In this document: piece by piece, positions 5,612-5,626 of the stretch | How the letters are laid out: each line of letters begins with the position of its first letter | Position numbering within the stretch: the stretch's first letter is position 1 | Assembly: GCA_016840825.1 (NCBI GenBank) | Contig: JAEORN010000182.1 | Span: 1-5,626, forward strand | From: Candidatus Thorarchaeota archaeon | GTDB lineage: Archaea > Asgardarchaeota > Thorarchaeia > Thorarchaeales > Thorarchaeaceae | Direction of reading: 5' to 3' | Length of the DNA stretch: 5,626 bases | The notes under the pieces: model-generated | The model's input: only the letters and a program-made list of their open reading frames with translations | Told to the model about the DNA's origin: nothing | The model's database searches: none | Position numbers and translations under genes: made by a program

Positions 5612-5626
5612 TCCCACTCTATGTCA
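5578..5626 (-). CDS. Possible C-terminal end of a convergent gene (runs off right edge)
   Basis: On the minus strand the 15 codons entering from the right edge read DIEWEKDLIIRPPLP and end at a TAA (5580-5578), 28 bases from the M20 stop codon in a tail-to-tail arrangement. The residue mix is plausible for a protein terminus, but 15 open codons prove little and another minus-strand frame is also open here. The family cannot be identified. Confidence 0.25.
   Translation of the reverse strand, partial: DIEWEKDLIIRPPLP

Noticed and set aside
1..5626. Mobile element, CRISPR array, tRNA or rRNA
   Set aside because: I saw no transposase or integrase motifs, no regularly spaced direct repeats, and no tRNA- or rRNA-like stretch in the intergenic regions.

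Overview
The window looks like a piece of an archaeal chromosome. Four genes, and tentatively a fifth, have a TATA-like element centred about 25-40 bases before the start codon, several of them giving leaderless or nearly leaderless transcripts. Only two genes, GAPDH and a 50-residue zinc-ribbon protein, carry a strong Shine-Dalgarno sequence. Base composition is moderate, somewhat below half G+C by eye. An Asgard-type archaeon (for example Thorarchaeota-like) would fit, but that is a guess and no taxonomic marker is present.

Left part, all on the minus strand and so read right to left: an MFS membrane transporter (3676-2429), a class I phosphorylating glyceraldehyde-3-phosphate dehydrogenase (2364-1360), a citrate-synthase-fold protein (1284-310), and the first 71 codons of an unrecognised gene that runs off the left edge (214-1). 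Each has its own apparent promoter, so this is a co-directional row of single genes rather than a clear operon. GAPDH and the citrate-synthase-like protein are both central-carbon families, but the latter lacks one oxaloacetate-binding histidine and the usual C-terminal tail, so it should not be read as a standard citrate synthase. A perfect 10-bp inverted repeat lies exactly between these two genes and touches the second gene's promoter.

Right part, mainly plus strand: a tiny four-cysteine protein (3793-3945) that diverges from the transporter, followed by a hairpin and T-tract that look like its terminator; then a 170-base stretch that holds a possible small minus-strand reading frame and the promoter of the next gene; then a complete M20-family zinc dipeptidase or carboxypeptidase (4209-5549). 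The last 75 bases hold an inverted repeat and possibly the last 15 codons of a convergent minus-strand gene.

Overall this is mostly housekeeping and metabolic sequence. There is no sign of a mobile element, CRISPR array, tRNA, rRNA or defence system. The items most worth a second look are the altered citrate-synthase paralogue, the inverted repeat beside its promoter, the unannotated zinc-ribbon mini-protein, and the small reading frame opposing the M20 promoter.
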